NCBI RefSeq assembly: GCF_039631295.1
Contig: NZ_JBDIVE010000012.1
Coordinates: 20,768 to 84,767 of the forward strand
From: Viridibacterium sediminicola
Lineage (GTDB): Bacteria; Pseudomonadota; Gammaproteobacteria; Burkholderiales; Rhodocyclaceae
Reading direction: 5' to 3'
Length of the DNA stretch: 64,000 nt
Shown here: piece by piece, positions 61,953-64,000 of the stretch
How positions within the stretch are numbered: position 1 is the first letter of the stretch
How the letters are laid out: the number at the start of each line of letters is the position of its first letter
Position numbers and translations under genes: made by a program
The notes under the pieces: model-generated
What the model was told of the DNA's origin: nothing
What the model saw: the letters and a program-made list of their open reading frames with translations, nothing else
Databases searched by the model: none

Positions 61953-63332
61953 TCAATCGGCAGCCTGGCCGTCCCCTGCGGCATCGCCCGCTGGCGCCAG
62001 CAAGGCGTGCAGGCGCTCCAGCTCGGCCGCTTCGCCGCGCACGCGGAAATGCGCGCCGGCTTCGTCGGCTTGCTCGTCGAGCACTTCGCAGCGCTCGTAA
62101 ATATCCTTGCGCAGCTGCTGGGCCGACCAGGGCAGGAACAAGCTATCTTCAACCAGATCGCGCTGGAAGAAGGCCACGATTTGCGCATGCAGGCGCGCCA
62201 CATCCTGCGGATTGCGCGCACTCATCACCACGCAATCCGGATACTGCTCGCGCAGCTGCTGCGTGCAAGCCTGTTGCGCAGCCAACGCTTCGTCCGGCGG
62301 CAAACCCGCGCCGACAAAATCGATCTTGTTGAAAACGCGGATGCGCGGCAGCGCTTGGGCATCGATCTCTTCGAGCACCTTGTCAGTCACTTCGCGCTGG
62401 CGCTCAAAACCCGGATCGCTGGCGTCGATCACGTGCAGCAGCAGCGAGGCGTCCAGCGCCTCATCGAGCGTGGATTTGAACGAAGCCACCAGACCATGCG
62501 GCAGATTCTTGATGAAGCCCACGGTGTCGCTGACCAGCACGCGCGGCACACTCTCCGGGTAGAGCGCACGCACGGTGGTGTCCAGCGTCGCAAACAGCTT
62601 GTTGGCGACCAGCACTTCGCTGCCGGTCAGCGCACGCATCAGGGTCGACTTGCCGGCATTGGTGTAACCGACCAGGGCCACGTTGGCGATATTCTGGCGG
62701 CCGATGCGGCGCGAGCGCTGCGTCTCGCGTGCCGCATTCATGGCGAGGATTTCAAGCTCCAGCGCCGCAATGCGGTCGCGAATCTTGCGCCGGTCCAGCT
62801 CGGTATGCGATTCGCCGGCCCCACGACCGCCGGTACCACTGCGCTGCCGTCCTTGCGGGCCCGCCAGCTTGGCCGCCTCACGCAGACGCGGCGCCATATA
62901 GCCCAGACGCGCAATCTCCACCTGCGCTCGCGCCGCCGGCGTGCGCGCATTGCGATGGAAGATTTCGAGAATCACCATGGTGCGATCCATCACCTCGCAA
63001 CCGACCTCAATCTCCAGATTGCGTGCCTGCGACGGGGAAATCTCATGATCGACCAGGATGGCATCGATCTCTTCGACCGACTCGGCGCCCGGCATCGACA
63101 ATTCGCCACTGACATAGGCGCGCAACTCCTCGCGCTTGCCCACGCCCAGATAGGCGGTGGTGTCAAAGCTGCTGCGCTTCTGCGTGAACGTCTCGACGAC
63201 CTCGAAACCCAGGGTCTTGGCCAGCTCGCGCAACTCCATCAAGGAGGCGGCGAACTCCACATCGCTGACGCTGGGTAATTGAACGGCGGCAACAATGGCG
63301 CGCAGGGGCTTATCTTTGACTTCTCTTGGCAT
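61953..63332 (-). CDS. hflX: GTPase HflX
   Basis: A 459-residue ribosome-associated GTPase. N-terminal HflX domain (AYLGVGKREELRAYV, ALEIEVGCEVMDRTMVILEIF), then GXSGRGxG-like RSGTGGRGAGESHTELDRR and the G domain: G1 GYTNAGKSTLM (about 208-218), G3 DTVGF, G4 NKID. It splits stalled 100S/70S ribosomes under stress. hfq, the usual upstream neighbour, is not adjacent here; the gene is divergent from DUF2141. Confidence 0.95.
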   Translation of the reverse strand: MPREVKDKPLRAIVAAVQLPSVSDVEFAASLMELRELAKTLGFEVVETFTQKRSSFDTTAYLGVGKREELRAYVSGELSMPGAESVEEIDAILVDHEISPSQARNLEIEVGCEVMDRTMVILEIFHRNARTPAARAQVEIARLGYMAPRLREAAKLAGPQGRQRSGTGGRGAGESHTELDRRKIRDRIAALELEILAMNAARETQRSRRIGRQNIANVALVGYTNAGKSTLMRALTGSEVLVANKLFATLDTTVRALYPESVPRVLVSDTVGFIKNLPHGLVASFKSTLDEALDASLLLHVIDASDPGFERQREVTDKVLEEIDAQALPRIRVFNKIDFVGAGLPPDEALAAQQACTQQLREQYPDCVVMSARNPQDVARLHAQIVAFFQRDLVEDSLFLPWSAQQLRKDIYERCEVLDEQADEAGAHFRVRGEAAELERLHALLAPAGDAAGDGQAAD

Positions 63333-63454
63333 TCCGGACGGTTTTCTCTCGATTTCGAAGGCAGATAGTACCCGTCATTGCGCGCATGCAATGAACAAGA
63401 TCTACCCTGCGTTAGCATCTGCGGCGAATCCCTCAAACGACAAGGAGCTCGTCC

Positions 63455-63895
63455 GTGATCCCACACCTATTCTCTCGCTTGCCAGGCGCGTTGATCGCCC
63501 TCAGCCTGTGCGGGCTGGCCAGCGCAGCGAGTGCTGCAGAACTCCAGTTGCAGATCAACAAGATCGCCGATCGCAACGGCGCCCTGCATGTCTTCGTGTT
63601 CACCGCTCCCAGCGGCTTCCCCGCCGAAGCCAGTGCCAGCCTGCACCATGTGCAAAACGGCCCACATGAAGCCAGCGTCAAGCTCAAGCTGGACGTCCCC
63701 GAAAGCAAGGAGTACGCGCTGATGGTCTATCAGGACAAGAACGGCGACGGCCGCATGAACCGCTTCCTCGGCATGATCCCGCAAGAGCCCTATGCACTCA
63801 GTCGCAATCCCAAGGTGATCGGCAAGCCTAGCTTCGCCGACTCGGCGGTGCATCCTGCGGTGGATGAGCTGATCGTGCTGGATCTGCGGGATTGA
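63455..63895 (+). CDS. DUF2141 exported protein
   Basis: A 146-residue protein with a signal peptide (cleavage after SAAS, about residue 24). The mature part is beta-rich with NGALHVFVFTAPSGFP, YALMVYQDKNGDGRMNRFLGMIPQEPYALSRNP: the DUF2141 pattern, with a DKNGDGRMNR loop that looks like a calcium-binding site. Function unknown. An ACAAGGAG site precedes the start (63455, GTG or ATG by annotation). Confidence 0.85.
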   Translation: MIPHLFSRLPGALIALSLCGLASAASAAELQLQINKIADRNGALHVFVFTAPSGFPAEASASLHHVQNGPHEASVKLKLDVPESKEYALMVYQDKNGDGRMNRFLGMIPQEPYALSRNPKVIGKPSFADSAVHPAVDELIVLDLRD

Positions 63896-63923
63896 AGGAG
63901 TTGTTGATGGCGGTGTAGAAGTA

Positions 63924-63962
63924 ACAAAGCCCCGCTCACGGTAGATGTGAGAGGGGCTTTGT
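63924..63962. terminator. Terminator hairpin between DUF2141 gene and rRNA operon end
   Basis: ACAAAGCCCCGCTCAC pairs with GTGAGAGGGGCTTTGT with one mismatch. It lies between the DUF2141 stop and the 3' end of the minus-strand 5S rRNA, so it probably ends the rRNA operon and perhaps the DUF2141 transcript. Confidence 0.85.
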
Positions 63963-63972
63963 GTTGTGGGGT

Positions 63973-64000
63973 AGTCTGACGATGACCTACTTTCGCGCGG
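63973..64000 (-). rRNA. 5S ribosomal RNA, 3' end (partial)
   Basis: The reverse complement of the last bases, GCGAAAGTAGGTCATCGTCAG, matches the conserved 3' part of proteobacterial 5S rRNA (GAAAGTAGGTCATCGTCAG-type). The gene continues beyond the window, implying an rRNA operon on the minus strand. Confidence 0.82.

Noticed and set aside
61716..63278. A 520-codon plus-strand frame
   Set aside because: It is antisense to HflX and has no family resemblance.

Overview
The window reads as the chromosome of a GC-rich, free-living betaproteobacterium. Rhodocyclales (a Uliginosibacterium- or Zoogloea-like organism) is my best guess, inferred from overall protein style, a DUF4124 protein, the BioC/BioB arrangement and a REP-like repeat; there is no full rRNA to confirm it. 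Only the 3' tip of a 5S rRNA gene is present, at the right edge on the minus strand, so an rRNA operon lies just outside.

0-9 kb: an iron/heme locus. A Fur-family protein with an altered metal site converges on a long minus-strand heme-uptake cluster: TonB-dependent receptor, HmuS, HmuT, HmuU, HmuV, TonB, a small four-cysteine protein and a ChaN-like lipoprotein. A second four-cysteine paralogue sits upstream of the receptor. Each of the two transcription starts has a Fur-box-like sequence.

9-24 kb: housekeeping genes. These are TrmL, a ComF phosphoribosyltransferase, BioB and BioC around a NhaD-like antiporter, hydrolases, a flavodoxin-fold quinone reductase, a DOPA-type dioxygenase, a YfcG-like GST with a divergent LysR regulator, a TPR/glycosyltransferase protein, several small proteins and EttA.

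24-30 kb: an accessory island starting exactly at the 3' end of ettA. It holds an ATGA-coupled zeta-like kinase, a 59-aa partner and a DUF2442 protein. These are followed by an N-terminally truncated HipA fragment whose beginning repeats the last 24 coding bases of ettA, an AT-rich 816-aa SIR2-like/STAND-type NTPase that looks like an anti-phage sensor, a membrane protein and a decayed REP-associated transposase. This is the most interesting part of the window.

30-43 kb: delta-class carbonic anhydrase, TrxC, a glycosyltransferase, a membrane protein with a degenerate patatin, an esterase, an Fe-dependent alcohol dehydrogenase, a class A PBP, an RpiB/LacAB-type isomerase and an AcpA-type phosphoesterase.

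43-64 kb: an MCP; a pectin-use cluster (two tandem PL9-like lyases, a FucP-type sugar transporter, a rhamnogalacturonan acetylesterase) and a separate PL10-like pectate lyase at 60.3 kb; an EmrAB-OMF efflux operon with a divergent TetR regulator and visible operator; a B12-binding radical SAM protein; HflX; and a DUF2141 protein. Intergenic repeats are frequent: a paired long-hairpin repeat (14.8 and 37.9 kb), a MITE-like element with terminal inverted repeats (50.8-51.1 kb) and a perfect-stem element ahead of ettA. I saw no CRISPR array and no tRNA.
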